NCBI RefSeq assembly: GCF_014204715.1
Contig: NZ_JACHLY010000001.1
Location: 1,457,001 to 1,521,000 of the forward strand
From: Streptomonospora salina
GTDB taxonomy: Bacteria > Actinomycetota > Actinomycetes > Streptosporangiales > Streptosporangiaceae
Length of the DNA stretch: 64,000 nucleotides
Direction: 5' to 3'
The notes beneath the pieces are model-generated. The model was not told the DNA's origin, ran no database searches, and saw only the letters and a list, made by a program, of their open reading frames with translations. Position 1 is the stretch's first letter; every line of letters begins with the position of its first letter. The position numbers were made by a program, and so were the translations under genes. Positions 9,026-16,344 of the stretch are shown in pieces.

Positions 9026-10348
9026 TCACACCCGCCGGAGGTCGCGTTCGGAGGTCTCGGGGGTCAGCAGCACCGCCAGCGTCGCCAGCAGCGCCATCGC
9101 CGCGAGGTAGAGGCCCACGGCCGCCGAACCGCCCTGGGTCGCGAACAGGGCGGTGGCGACGATGGGCGCCAGTCCCCCGCCGAGCGCGTTGCCCACCTGG
9201 TAGCCGGTGGAGACGCCGCTGTAGCGGACGTGCGTGGGGAACAGCTCCGACAGCAGCGCGGACAGCGGGCCGTATTGGGCGGAGACGACGATGACGGCGA
9301 GGCTGCAGGCCAACAGCGCCCAGAGGAACGTCTCGCGCTCGAACATCGGGAAGAACAGCAGCACGAGCACGATCTGGGCGAATCCCCCGCCGATGAACAC
9401 GCGCCGCCTGCCGAGCTTGTCGCTGAGCGCCGACCACCCCAGGACGGCGGCCAGTTGGACGGCGCTGGCGAGGATCACCACGACCAGCAGCGCGTTGCGG
9501 GAGTAGCTCAACTCGGTGGTGCCGTAGGACAGCGTGTACACGAGGACGATGTAGCCCAGGCCCGTGGACGCGGCGGTCGCGAACGCGGCGCGTACGATGC
9601 CCAGCGGGTGGCGCAGCAGGAGCTCCGACAGCGGCGCGGACCGCGGAGCGTCCTCGTCCTGCCGGCGCTGGTGCCGGTCCTCCTCGAACAGCGGGCTCTC
9701 GTTGACGCTCCGGCGGATGACGTAGCCGACGGCGAGGAGCACGACGCTGGCGAGGAAACCGAGCCGCCACCCCCATTGGGCGAACGCGTCGGCGGCCGTG
9801 GTCGAAGCGACCAGCATGACGAGGTTGGCGGCGATCGCCCCGGCGGGCACGCCGAGCTGGGGTGCGGCACCGAAGAGTCCGCGCCGTCCGGGCGGCGCGT
9901 GTTCGACGGCCATGAGCGCGGCGCCGCCCCATTCGGCGCCCACACCCAGCCCTTGGGCAAGCCGCAGCACGACGAGCAGGATCGGCGCGGCGGCGCCGAT
10001 CTGGGCGTAGGTGGGAAGCAGCCCGATCAGGACCGTGGCCACACCCATGACCAGTAGCGACACCACGAGCATCCGCTTGCGTCCGAGGACCCGGTCGCCC
10101 AGGTGGCCGGCGACGATCCCGCCGATGGGCCGGGCGGCGAACCCGACGGCGAAGGAGGAGAGCGCGGCCAGTTGGCTGGCGAGTTCGTTGTCGGACGGGA
10201 AGAACTGGGGGCCGAAGACGAGGGCGGCCGCGGCGCCGTAGAGGAAGAAGTCGTACCACTCGATGCTGGTTCCGATGAAGCTGGCGAGCGCGATCTTGCG
10301 GGCCTCGCGGTGCCGAGTTGGGCTGTTTTCGGGAGGTGTGCTGGTCAC
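9026..10348 (-). CDS. MFS transporter, metabolite:H+ symporter (MHS) type
   Basis: A 440-residue, 12-span major facilitator. The opening FIGTSIEWYDFFLYGAAAALVF is the hallmark of the MHS branch (shikimate, dicarboxylate and aromatic acid symporters), and the loop 2-3 motif reads GGIVAGHLGDRVLGRKRML. It starts with GTG at 10348, about 100 bases after the hydratase-lyase stop, and precedes the ligase by 70 bases, so the three genes are probably one transcript. From that context I infer uptake of a hydroxycinnamate or related aromatic acid; the sequence alone does not fix the substrate. Confidence 0.85.
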   Translation of the reverse strand: MTSTPPENSPTRHREARKIALASFIGTSIEWYDFFLYGAAAALVFGPQFFPSDNELASQLAALSSFAVGFAARPIGGIVAGHLGDRVLGRKRMLVVSLLVMGVATVLIGLLPTYAQIGAAAPILLVVLRLAQGLGVGAEWGGAALMAVEHAPPGRRGLFGAAPQLGVPAGAIAANLVMLVASTTAADAFAQWGWRLGFLASVVLLAVGYVIRRSVNESPLFEEDRHQRRQDEDAPRSAPLSELLLRHPLGIVRAAFATAASTGLGYIVLVYTLSYGTTELSYSRNALLVVVILASAVQLAAVLGWSALSDKLGRRRVFIGGGFAQIVLVLLFFPMFERETFLWALLACSLAVIVVSAQYGPLSALLSELFPTHVRYSGVSTGYQVGNALGGGLAPIVATALFATQGGSAAVGLYLAAMALLATLAVLLTPETSERDLRRV

Positions 10349-10451
10349 GGCGTCTCCGTTCCAGACGGGGGGATGTGCCCCTGTGCGCGGGCCGATGCCG
10401 GGACGGAGGGCGGGGCGTGCCCTTTCGTCCCGGCGGCCGGATCCGCCGGGG

Positions 10452-11318
10452 TCAGCCGCGTGCGTAGCGGCCCAGGCCCGGACGGAAGGTCTTGTCGTCG
10501 AGGAACTGCTCCATGCCGTGGCTGCGCCCCTGTTCGGGGTCGCGGAACTGCGACTGCTCCAGCTTGGCGTAGAGGTAGTCCTCGGCCTGGTCCCAGTCCA
10601 TTCCGGCGGCGAGCCTGTAGCCGGTTTTGGCGGCCTGGAGGACGACGGGGTTCATTCCGGCCAGGTGCGCCGCGAGCTCGCGGGTCCGCTCGCGCAGGCG
10701 CTCCCCCGGCACGGCCTCGTTGACCAGGCGCATCCGCTCGGCCGCCCGGCCGTCGAAGGTCTCGCCGGTCATGATGTGGTACAGCGCGTCGCGCTGGGGG
10801 ACGACCGCCGCGAGCGCCCGGCTGACCACGCTGCCGGGCGGAATGCCCCAGTTGATCTCGGACAGGCCGAAGCCGGCGTCCTCGGCGGCCACGGCCAGGT
10901 CGCAGGCCACCAGCGGGGTGAACGCGCCGCCGAAGCACCAGCCGTTGACCATGGCCACGGTGGGCTTGGAGTACGTGGACAGCCGGCGCCACTGCCACTC
11001 CGCTGCGGTGCGCCGCACGCGCTTCTGCAGCGCGGGGTCGCCGGTGGCGTCGACGTCGCGGAAGTACTCCTTGAGGTCCATGCCGGCGCTCCAGGAGTCG
11101 CCCGCTCCGGTGAGGACCAGCACGCGGCAGCGCTCGTCGCCCTCCAGCGCGTCGAGGGTGGCGACCATCTCCTCGTTGAGGCGCGGGTTCATCGCGTTGC
11201 GCTTGTCGGGCCGATTGAGCGTCACCCAGGCGATGCCCGCGTCGAACTCGACGAGGACCGCCTCGCCCCAGGGCGGGGACGCGTCGCCGTTGTGGGCGGC
11301 CCGGTCCGCAGACTCCAT
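10452..11318 (-). CDS. ech: p-Hydroxycinnamoyl-CoA hydratase/lyase (feruloyl-CoA to vanillin)
   Basis: A crotonase-fold enzyme that hydrates feruloyl-, coumaroyl- or caffeoyl-CoA and cleaves it to the aromatic aldehyde plus acetyl-CoA. The 288 residues match Pseudomonas HCHL almost block for block as I remember it: LNRPDKRNAM, the oxyanion region WSAGMDLKEYF and WCFGGAF, LSEINWGIPPG with catalytic E154 (Pseudomonas E143) and EDYLYAKL with Y250 (Pseudomonas Y239), ending MEQFLDDKTFRPGL. The residue equivalent to S123 is threonine (T134). ATG at 11318 is chosen because AAGGAG lies six bases upstream; a longer reading to 11381 would run through the promoter. It heads the minus-strand operon and is divergent from marR. 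No vanillin dehydrogenase gene is visible. Confidence 0.92.
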   Translation of the reverse strand: MESADRAAHNGDASPPWGEAVLVEFDAGIAWVTLNRPDKRNAMNPRLNEEMVATLDALEGDERCRVLVLTGAGDSWSAGMDLKEYFRDVDATGDPALQKRVRRTAAEWQWRRLSTYSKPTVAMVNGWCFGGAFTPLVACDLAVAAEDAGFGLSEINWGIPPGSVVSRALAAVVPQRDALYHIMTGETFDGRAAERMRLVNEAVPGERLRERTRELAAHLAGMNPVVLQAAKTGYRLAAGMDWDQAEDYLYAKLEQSQFRDPEQGRSHGMEQFLDDKTFRPGLGRYARG

Positions 11319-11327
11319 GGCAAACTC

Positions 11328-11381
11328 CTTGATATAAGGGACCTTGAGATCTATGTAACAAGAACCTTGATACCGTGTCAA
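11328..11381. promoter_or_regulatory. Overlapping divergent promoters of ech and marR with MarR-type operator
   Basis: Minus strand (ech): -35 TTGACA (11376-11381), 18-base spacer, -10 TACATA (11352-11357). Plus strand (marR): -35 TTGATA (11329-11334), 17-base spacer, -10 TATGTA on the same six bases, 11352-11357. An inverted repeat CAAG-AAC-CTTG (11359-11369) lies in the ech spacer. The word CCTTGA occurs three times in the region (around 11327, 11342 and 11366), and CCTTGATATAAGG at 11327-11339 is a second near-palindrome. A MarR dimer bound here should block both promoters. Confidence 0.7.
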
Positions 11382-11383
11382 TC

Positions 11384-11866
11384 ATGATCGATTCCGCTCC
11401 TGCTCAGGTCACAGCCGAGGAATCCGAGCCGCGCATCATCTACCTGGTGAAAAGGATCGAGATGATCGCCCGGGCGCACCTGGACGGCGTCACCCGCGAG
11501 CAAGGGCTCACCACCCTGCAGTACACGGCCCTGAGCGTGCTGCGTGCCCAACCCGGGCTCTCGGCCGCGCAGCTGGCCCGGCGCTCCTTCGTCAGCCCTC
11601 AGGCCATGACCGAGATGGTCGGCGCACTGGAGGCCAAAGGCATGATCCGCCGCGAGCCCGACCCCGGAAACCGGCGCGTACTCCGCGCCTACCTGACCGA
11701 CACGAGCCGCACCGCCCTGCACGCCTGCGACCGCGGCGCCGACCTCCTGGAGGAGCACATGCTGGGCGGCGTTTCCGCACAGGAGCGGGCCGCCCTGCGC
11801 CGGACCCTCGCCGCCTGCGCCGCGGAGCTCGACACGTTCGCCGGGGCCCCGGCCGCGCCCACCTGA
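11384..11866 (+). CDS. MarR-family transcriptional regulator
   Basis: A 160-residue winged-helix regulator: the helix-turn-helix region is LTTLQYTALSVLRAQPGLSAAQLARRSFVSPQAMTEMVGALEAKGMI, with the wing RREPDPGNRRVLRAYLT and flanking dimerisation helices. It is divergent from ech with only 65 bases between, so it most likely represses the hydroxycinnamate operon and itself, with a CoA thioester or free acid as inducer, as is known for MarR proteins of ferulate and coumarate pathways (FerR, CouR). The start is uncertain: ATG 11384 is chosen, but GTG 11375 is in frame and no ribosome site precedes either. GTG 11375 would overlap the ech -35 box. Confidence 0.88.
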   Translation: MIDSAPAQVTAEESEPRIIYLVKRIEMIARAHLDGVTREQGLTTLQYTALSVLRAQPGLSAAQLARRSFVSPQAMTEMVGALEAKGMIRREPDPGNRRVLRAYLTDTSRTALHACDRGADLLEEHMLGGVSAQERAALRRTLAACAAELDTFAGAPAAPT

Positions 11867-12033
11867 CGCCGGGCCGCTCCCGGCCCGCGGCCCCGCCCGC
11901 CCGGCCGGCCGACCCCGCTGGGATCCGGCCGGGCGCGGACGTGCGCCGGTCTTGTCCCGAGTGCCGGGCGCGCCGTATTTTCGTGGCACCCGCGGTCCCG
12001 GGGAGTTCAGCCGCTGTCACGAGAGAAGACGAC

Positions 12034-13605
12034 ATGGAAACCGCCCTCACCCCGCTGGAGTTCGCCCGCCGCACGCGCCGGCTGCATCCGCGGCGCGAAG
12101 CGGTCGTCGACCAGAGCGTGCGGCTGACCTACGAGCAGTTCTTCGACCGGTGCGACCGGTGGTCGGCGGCCCTGGAGCGGATGGGCGTGGGCAAGGGCGA
12201 CCGCGTCGCCTACATCGCCCCCAACACCCACGCCCAGCTGGAGTCCTTCTACGCAGTCCCGCAGCTGGGCGCGGTGCTGGTGCCGATCAACTACCGGCTC
12301 TCCGCCGAGGACTTCGTCTACATCGTCAACCACTCCGGCGCCACGGTGCTGTGCGCCCACTCCGACCAACTCGCCGTGGTCGACGGCGTACGCGACCGGA
12401 TGCCCGGCGTCGAGCACTTCGTCGCGCTGGAGGGTTCCGGCGAGGGCTGGCAGGACTACGAATCGCTCGTCGCCGCCACGCGGCCGGAGTTCACCCGGCC
12501 CGAGATCGCCGAGACCGACCTGCTGACGATCAACTACACCAGCGGCACCACCGCGCGCCCCAAGGGCGTGATGATCACCCACCGCAACGCCTACATGAAC
12601 GTCGTCGGCACCCTGCTGCACCTGCGCATCGGGCTCGGCGAACGCTACCTGTGGACGCTGCCGATGTTCCACGCCAACGGGTGGACCTACACCTGGACGG
12701 TCACCGCCGCGGCCGCCGCGCACGTGTGCCTGCGCGCCATCGACCGCTCCCGCGTGTTCGAACTGGTCCGCGAGGAGGGGGTCACCTGGATGTGCGCCGC
12801 TCCCACGGTGCTGATCTTCCTGGCCAACACCCCCGAGGAGGAGCGCGGCGCGGTCCCGCCCGGCGTGCACGTCGTCACCGCCGGCGCCTCCCCCGCCGCC
12901 GACACCATCGAGCGGCTGGAGGGCACCTTCGGCTGGTCGGTCACCCACGTCTACGGGCTCACCGAGACCACGCCGTTCATCACCGTGTGCGAACCCCGGC
13001 CCGAGCACACCGGGCTGGACGTCGACGAGCGCGCCGCCGTCAAGGCCCGCCAGGGCGTCGAGCTGATCACCTCCGGTGAGCTCAAGGTCCTCTCCTCCGA
13101 CGGCGGCGAGGTCCCTTGGGACGGCGCCGCGGTCGGCGAGATCGCCGTGCGCGGCAACGTCGTAATGGCCGGCTACTACAAAGACCCCGAATCCACCGAG
13201 AAGGTCATGGGCGACGGCTGGTTCCGCACCGGCGACGCCGCGGTTACCCACCCCGACGGGTTCGTCGAGATCCAGGACCGCATCAAGGACGTCATCATCT
13301 CCGGAGGCGAGAACATCTCCTCGGTCGAGGTCGAAGGCGTCCTGCTGCGCCACCCGGCCGTTCAGGAGGCCGCGATCGTGGGCGTGCCGCACGAACGGTG
13401 GGGCGAGACGCCCAAGGCCTCGGTCGTCCTGCACGACGGGGCCGCGGCCACCGAGGAGGAGCTGATCGGCTTCGCCCGCGACCGTCTCGCGCACTTCAAG
13501 GCGCCCACGCGGGTGGAGTTCGTGGACCAGCTGCCCAAGACCGCCACCGGCAAGATCCAGAAGTACGTGCTGCGTGAGGGCGCATCTGCGGTCTCCCGCC
13601 AGTAG
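12034..13605 (+). CDS. AMP-dependent acyl-CoA synthetase (long- or medium-chain type)
   Basis: A second ANL-superfamily ligase, 523 residues. Motifs in order: NYTSGTTARPKGVMITHRNAY, the PMFHANGWTY substrate region, THVYGLTETTPF, GWFRTGDAAVTHPDGFVEIQDRIKDVIISGGENISSVEVE, and the catalytic lysine in TATGKIQKYVLRE. The GWTYTW and ISGGENISSVE wording is typical of the acyl-CoA synthetase branch near fatty-acid and aryl-propanoid ligases; the acid activated is unknown. ATG 12034 follows GAGAGAAGAC and gives a normal N terminus, while upstream codons are Arg/Cys-rich. It follows marR in the same direction after 167 bases, so it may belong to the aromatic-acid locus or be an independent fatty-acid ligase. 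Confidence 0.88.
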   Translation: METALTPLEFARRTRRLHPRREAVVDQSVRLTYEQFFDRCDRWSAALERMGVGKGDRVAYIAPNTHAQLESFYAVPQLGAVLVPINYRLSAEDFVYIVNHSGATVLCAHSDQLAVVDGVRDRMPGVEHFVALEGSGEGWQDYESLVAATRPEFTRPEIAETDLLTINYTSGTTARPKGVMITHRNAYMNVVGTLLHLRIGLGERYLWTLPMFHANGWTYTWTVTAAAAAHVCLRAIDRSRVFELVREEGVTWMCAAPTVLIFLANTPEEERGAVPPGVHVVTAGASPAADTIERLEGTFGWSVTHVYGLTETTPFITVCEPRPEHTGLDVDERAAVKARQGVELITSGELKVLSSDGGEVPWDGAAVGEIAVRGNVVMAGYYKDPESTEKVMGDGWFRTGDAAVTHPDGFVEIQDRIKDVIISGGENISSVEVEGVLLRHPAVQEAAIVGVPHERWGETPKASVVLHDGAAATEEELIGFARDRLAHFKAPTRVEFVDQLPKTATGKIQKYVLREGASAVSRQ

Positions 13606-13609
13606 TGCG

Positions 13610-13664
13610 CCGGGCCCGGCCGCGGCGGCCGGGCCCGGAACGACCGGTGCGGGCGGCCCGCACC
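13610..13664. terminator. Tandem perfect hairpins between convergent genes
   Basis: Four bases after the ligase stop begins a 12-bp stem, CCGGGCCCGGCC (13610-13621) with its complement 13627-13638, then a 9-bp stem GGTGCGGGC/GCCCGCACC (13646-13664). There is no T-tract. The position between tail-to-tail genes suggests bidirectional termination, as at 7291-7363. Confidence 0.7.
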
Positions 13665-13707
13665 CGCCCGCGGCCGCCGCACCGCACGGGTACGGCGGCC
13701 GCGCGGA

Positions 13708-14664
13708 TCAGGCCTCGCCGGCCACGTCGATCACCAGCTTTCCGGTGGTGCGGCCCGTCTCCCCGGCGCGGTGCGCGTCGGCCAGGCGGTCCAGCGGAAA
13801 GACCTCGCTGACGTGCGGCCGCAGCCGTCCCGACTCCGCGAGATCGGCCACGGCCGTCATCCCGGCGTGGTCGGACTCCACCAGCATGGGCGCGGCGCGC
13901 ACACCGCGCTTCTCGGCCTCGTCGAGGAGGCCTTCCGGCGGGATCGGCAGGATCGTCACCATCGTTCCGCCGCTGCGCAGCACACGCAGCGAGCCGAAGG
14001 CGGTGTCGCCGCCGATGGTGTCGAGCACGGCGTCGACCTCGCCGACCGCCTCGGTGAAGTCGGTCTCGCGGTAGTCGACGGGCTCGTCGACGCCGACCCC
14101 GCGCAGGAAGTCGTGCTTGCCGGAGCTGGCGGTGCCGAAGACGCGGGTGCCCAGGGCCGCGGCGATCTGCGTCGCGAAGTGGCCGACGCCGCCGGCGGCC
14201 GCGTGGACGAGCACGCTCTGGCCCTCCTCCAGGTGGGCGGTGTCGATCAGGGCCTGCAGGGCGGTCAGCGCCGCCAGCGGCATGGCGCCGGCCTCGACAT
14301 GGGTCAGCCCGTCGGGCTTGTGGGCGAAGGAGCGCGCGGGGCCGGTGACGTACTCGGCGAAGGAGCCCGCCCCGTGGGGGTAGGGCAGCATGCCGAAGAC
14401 TTCGTCTCCGGGCTCGAAGACGGTCACCCCGATACCGACGGCCTCCACCACGCCGGAGACGTCCCACCCCAGGACATAGGGCGGGTCGCCGAGGAACAGG
14501 CGGTCGGCCCGGTGCTTCCAGTCGGTGGGGTTGAGTCCGGCCGCGTGGACCCGCACCAGGATCTGCGAGGGGCCGGGCCGGGGGACGTCGAGTTCCACTT
14601 CGTGGAGCACGTCGGGTCCGCCGTGGGTTTTCTGGGACATTGCGCGCATGGTTGTGGCGGTCAT
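13708..14664 (-). CDS. NADP-dependent MDR/quinone oxidoreductase-like protein
   Basis: A zinc-independent medium-chain dehydrogenase/reductase of 318 residues. Residues 30-100 form the GroES-like fold (VPRPGPSQILVRVHAAGLNPTDWKHR, YVLGWDVSGVVEAVG, FEPGDEVFGM), followed by the nucleotide-binding motif SVLVHAAAGGVGHFATQIAAALGTRVFGTAS and the DAVLDTIGGDTAF segment. The four structural-zinc cysteines are absent, as in quinone reductases and reductases of activated double bonds. The start is ATG 14664, with ATG 14649 (MRAMSQ) as an alternative. It is convergent with the acyl-CoA ligase and has no same-strand neighbour, so its substrate is unknown. Confidence 0.88.
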   Translation of the reverse strand: MTATTMRAMSQKTHGGPDVLHEVELDVPRPGPSQILVRVHAAGLNPTDWKHRADRLFLGDPPYVLGWDVSGVVEAVGIGVTVFEPGDEVFGMLPYPHGAGSFAEYVTGPARSFAHKPDGLTHVEAGAMPLAALTALQALIDTAHLEEGQSVLVHAAAGGVGHFATQIAAALGTRVFGTASSGKHDFLRGVGVDEPVDYRETDFTEAVGEVDAVLDTIGGDTAFGSLRVLRSGGTMVTILPIPPEGLLDEAEKRGVRAAPMLVESDHAGMTAVADLAESGRLRPHVSEVFPLDRLADAHRAGETGRTTGKLVIDVAGEA

Positions 14665-15209
14665 TCGCTCAGCATCTCGTGCCCCGGCGCTGCGGCAAAA
14701 CGGCTGGGCCGCGGGCGTGCGCGTGTCGCAGGCGCGGACGGACGCACGACGGCTCCCGCAACCGGGCGCGACGGCGGCGGAAACGGCGCCCTGCCGGCGT
14801 CCGTTCCGGCCGCCGGCAGGGCCCGGCGAGCGGGGACCGGTCCGGTTCCCACCCGGACCCGCCCCCGTGTCTGGCGTCCGCTCGCCTCACCCCCGCGTCA
14901 CGGGGGCACGGCCGACGATAGATCCCCCCTGCGACATTCGGCGCCCGCATCCACAGAGCGGCCGTTTCGGGCGGGCGCGGCTCGGGGCGGGCGGCACCCG
15001 CCCGCCGCCGCGTGCATTCCTATCGCGCGGGCGTTCCGGTACCGTTCCACCGACCGGACCGGCCGCAGCACGGCGGTGTCCGGCACCGGAACGGCTGCGC
15101 AGGACGCCGCGGCGCGCCCGCTCGACTCCCGATGTTCGCTCGGGGTTGGCCCCCTGCTCATCCGCCGCCGGTACCTTCTGCGCGCAGTGCCTAGGGAGTG
15201 GAGTAATCG
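14665..15209. other. Intergenic region, divergent
   Basis: About 545 bases between two divergent genes with no supported gene. Open frames on both strands have shadow-like composition. I saw no RNA motif. Promoters for both neighbours should lie here but no confident -35/-10 pair stands out. Confidence 0.35.
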
Positions 15210-16301
15210 GTGGCAGAGCGGCTTGTCTTGCACATCGGAGTGCAGAAATCCGGAACGACCTATCTGCAGCAGATGATGCAGGACCGCACACAGGAGCTCG
15301 CCGCGCTCGGCGCGCTCTATCCGGTTCCGCCGCGGCGGCGAGCGGGCGCCACGCGGGTCAACTACCACGAGACCGCCACCTACGCGCTGCTGGGCGGCGA
15401 GTACTCCTGGGTGAGCGAGGAGCGCTCCGCCAAGGAGCGCGCGTGGTGGGAGAACCTGCAGAAGCAGGTGCGGTCGTGGGAGGGCACCGCGATCGTCTCC
15501 GCCGAGGCGCTGTCAGTGGTGCGCGCCGAGGCCGCCCGCACGACCGTCGACGCGCTGGGCGCCGCCGACACGCGGGTGTTCATCACCGCGCGCGGGCTGG
15601 GCAAACTGCTGCCGTCGGTGTGGCAGCAGCACATCCGCAACGGCAAGTCCAGCAGCTTCCATTCCTACCTGCGCCAACTGTCGCGCCAGCGCGACGCGGG
15701 CTGGGATCCGCTGGAGGAGGACCACTCCACCCACCTGTGGCGCGCGTTCGCGCTGGGGCGCCTCGCTCGGCGATGGGCCTCGATCGTGGGCACGGACAAG
15801 GTGACGGTCATCAGCAATCCCGGATCGCCCGCCGACCGGCTGTGGCACCGGTTCCTGGAGGCGGTCGAACTCGGCGACACCTCGGCGGTCCCCGCCCCCG
15901 ACGACGCCACGACCGTGCACAGCGGGATCACCGCCCCCGAGGCCGAAGTGCTGCGTACGCTCAACTCCAACCTCTCCGGGGCGGAGTGGTCGCCGGACGA
16001 CGCCCGGCGGCTCCGCGCCCGGATCATCGAGGGCTTCGCCCAGCGCTCCGAGCGCGGACCGCGGCTGGGCATCCCCGCACCGTTCCGCGCGTCGGTGGAG
16101 TCCTGGAGCCGCGCCGACATCGAAGATCTGCGCGAATCCGGGATCCGCGTCGTCGGCGACCTCGACGAGCTCGCCTACTCGGCCGACGCCGAGCCGCCCG
16201 AACCCGCCGCGAACGACGTCGCCGAGGCCGCCGGCAGCGCGGCGGCGACGGCCGCGGAATGGTCGCCGGGGCTGAAGAGTCCGCTGTCCAAGGCGGTTTG
16301 A
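15210..16301 (+). CDS. Sulfotransferase-like protein
   Basis: A 363-residue protein opening with LVLHIGVQKSGTTYLQQMM, which matches the phosphosulfate (PAPS) binding loop at the N terminus of sulfotransferases. A second cofactor region is suggested by KVTVISNPGSP (about residue 197). The rest aligns with no family I recognise. The last ~35 residues are Ala/Glu-rich and probably disordered. GTG at 15210 is used, with GGAGTGGAG about 9 bases upstream; it leaves a normal short lead before the loop. It stands alone, next to the decayed alpha-galactosidase. Transfer of sulfate to a carbohydrate or metabolite is an inference from the loop; the acceptor is unknown. Confidence 0.65.
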   Translation: MAERLVLHIGVQKSGTTYLQQMMQDRTQELAALGALYPVPPRRRAGATRVNYHETATYALLGGEYSWVSEERSAKERAWWENLQKQVRSWEGTAIVSAEALSVVRAEAARTTVDALGAADTRVFITARGLGKLLPSVWQQHIRNGKSSSFHSYLRQLSRQRDAGWDPLEEDHSTHLWRAFALGRLARRWASIVGTDKVTVISNPGSPADRLWHRFLEAVELGDTSAVPAPDDATTVHSGITAPEAEVLRTLNSNLSGAEWSPDDARRLRARIIEGFAQRSERGPRLGIPAPFRASVESWSRADIEDLRESGIRVVGDLDELAYSADAEPPEPAANDVAEAAGSAAATAAEWSPGLKSPLSKAV

Positions 16302-16344
16302 GGGCCGCCCGGCCCGCGCGGCCCCGACGGGCGCGTAGGTGCAC

